Source: Gemmatimonadota bacterium
GTDB lineage: Bacteria; Gemmatimonadota; Gemmatimonadetes; Gemmatimonadales; GWC2-71-9
Length of the DNA: 32,202 nucleotides
Reading direction: 5' to 3'
Assembly (NCBI GenBank): GCA_024641745.1
Contig: JAHECL010000014.1
Coordinates: forward strand, 1 to 32,202
The notes below the pieces were generated by a model. That model had not been told where the DNA came from and made no database searches. It saw nothing but the letters and a program-made list of their open reading frames with translations. The translations under genes were made by a program, and so were the position numbers. The first letter of the stretch is position 1. Every line of letters begins with the position of its first letter. Shown in pieces: positions 32,081 to 32,202 of this stretch.

Positions 32081-32202
32081 ATGCGCAGCATTCTCTCCGC
32101 GATTCAGCTGCTGCTCGTGGGGGCTGGCGCCGGAAGCGCGCAGGCGGCCTTCGGTGGGGCCGCGCCGGCAGGCGGTGATCTCGTGGCACGCGACTCCGCG
32201 AC
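32081..32202 (+). CDS. Exported protein, N-terminal fragment (cut by window edge)
   Basis: The frame is open from the ATG at 32081 to the right edge, 40 residues. It reads as a signal peptide: MRSI, a hydrophobic core (LSAIQLLLVGAGAG), then SAQA as probable cleavage site, followed by an Ala/Gly-rich mature start. A promoter lies 68 bp upstream; the ribosome site (CGGGAA) is weak. The mature protein is outside the window, so no function can be given. Confidence 0.6.
   Translation, partial: MRSILSAIQLLLVGAGAGSAQAAFGGAAPAGGDLVARDSA

Noticed and set aside
31273-32178. A 301-codon plus-strand frame opposite the SnoaL-like gene and across the intergenic region
   Set aside because: The composition is shadow-like and it conflicts with the well-supported SnoaL-like gene and the promoter and signal-peptide start at the right edge.

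Overview
The window is about 32 kb of GC-rich bacterial chromosome with tightly packed genes, short spacers and many ATGA-type stop/start overlaps. The organism is aerobic and Gram-negative: it has a cbb3-type cytochrome oxidase, a TonB-dependent outer-membrane receptor, a SecE/NusG/L11-L1-L10-L7/12/RpoB/RpoC operon and a leishmanolysin-like lipoprotein. The fused CcoN-CcoO subunit, an RpoC carrying an SI3-like insert and the general gene style suggest Gemmatimonadota or a close relative. That placement is an inference from memory of such genomes; no search was run.

Region 1 (1-7.97 kb, minus strand) is one co-directional string. In transcription order it holds a GAF-domain histidine kinase, a PhoB/OmpR-type response regulator, a heavy-metal-type P-type ATPase, a fused ccoNO, ccoQ, a single-heme ccoP, and ccoG, which runs off the left edge. 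The kinase GAF domain keeps the heme-ligand His and distal Tyr of Mycobacterium tuberculosis DosS/DosT, so the string reads as an oxygen- or redox-sensing system with its high-affinity oxidase.

Region 2 (7.97-12.2 kb, plus strand) diverges from it. It holds a tandem universal stress protein, a secreted Met/His/Cys-rich protein, an MgtC/SapB-DUF4010 membrane protein, a second tandem universal stress protein and an unrecognised 183-residue protein. The divergent spacer and the spacer before the response regulator carry matching 11-bp-phased CCTTCA-type repeats, a plausible operator for the regulator.

Region 3 (12.2-14.6 kb) holds an MscS channel and cysS overlapping by 4 bp. Region 4 (14.6-27.6 kb) is the core information-processing cluster. 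A clear sigma70-type promoter leads into tRNA-Thr(TGT), tRNA-Tyr(GTA), tRNA-Gly(TCC) and tRNA-Thr(GGT), then rpmG, secE, nusG, rplK, rplA, rplJ, rplL, rpoB and rpoC. This is the same order as the E. coli thrU-tyrU-glyT-thrT-tufB-secE-nusG-rpl-rpo region, except that tufB is absent and rpmG lies at its place. Strong GC hairpins sit in the rplL-rpoB and rpoB-rpoC gaps and after rpoC. RpoB has a long C-terminal-half insertion and Asn at the E. coli His526 position of the rifampicin pocket.

Region 5 (27.6-32.2 kb) is accessory. It holds an M8-like zinc metalloprotease lipoprotein, a convergent TonB-dependent receptor with a SnoaL-like protein upstream, a 367-bp intergenic stretch with a promoter, and the start of an exported protein cut by the right edge.
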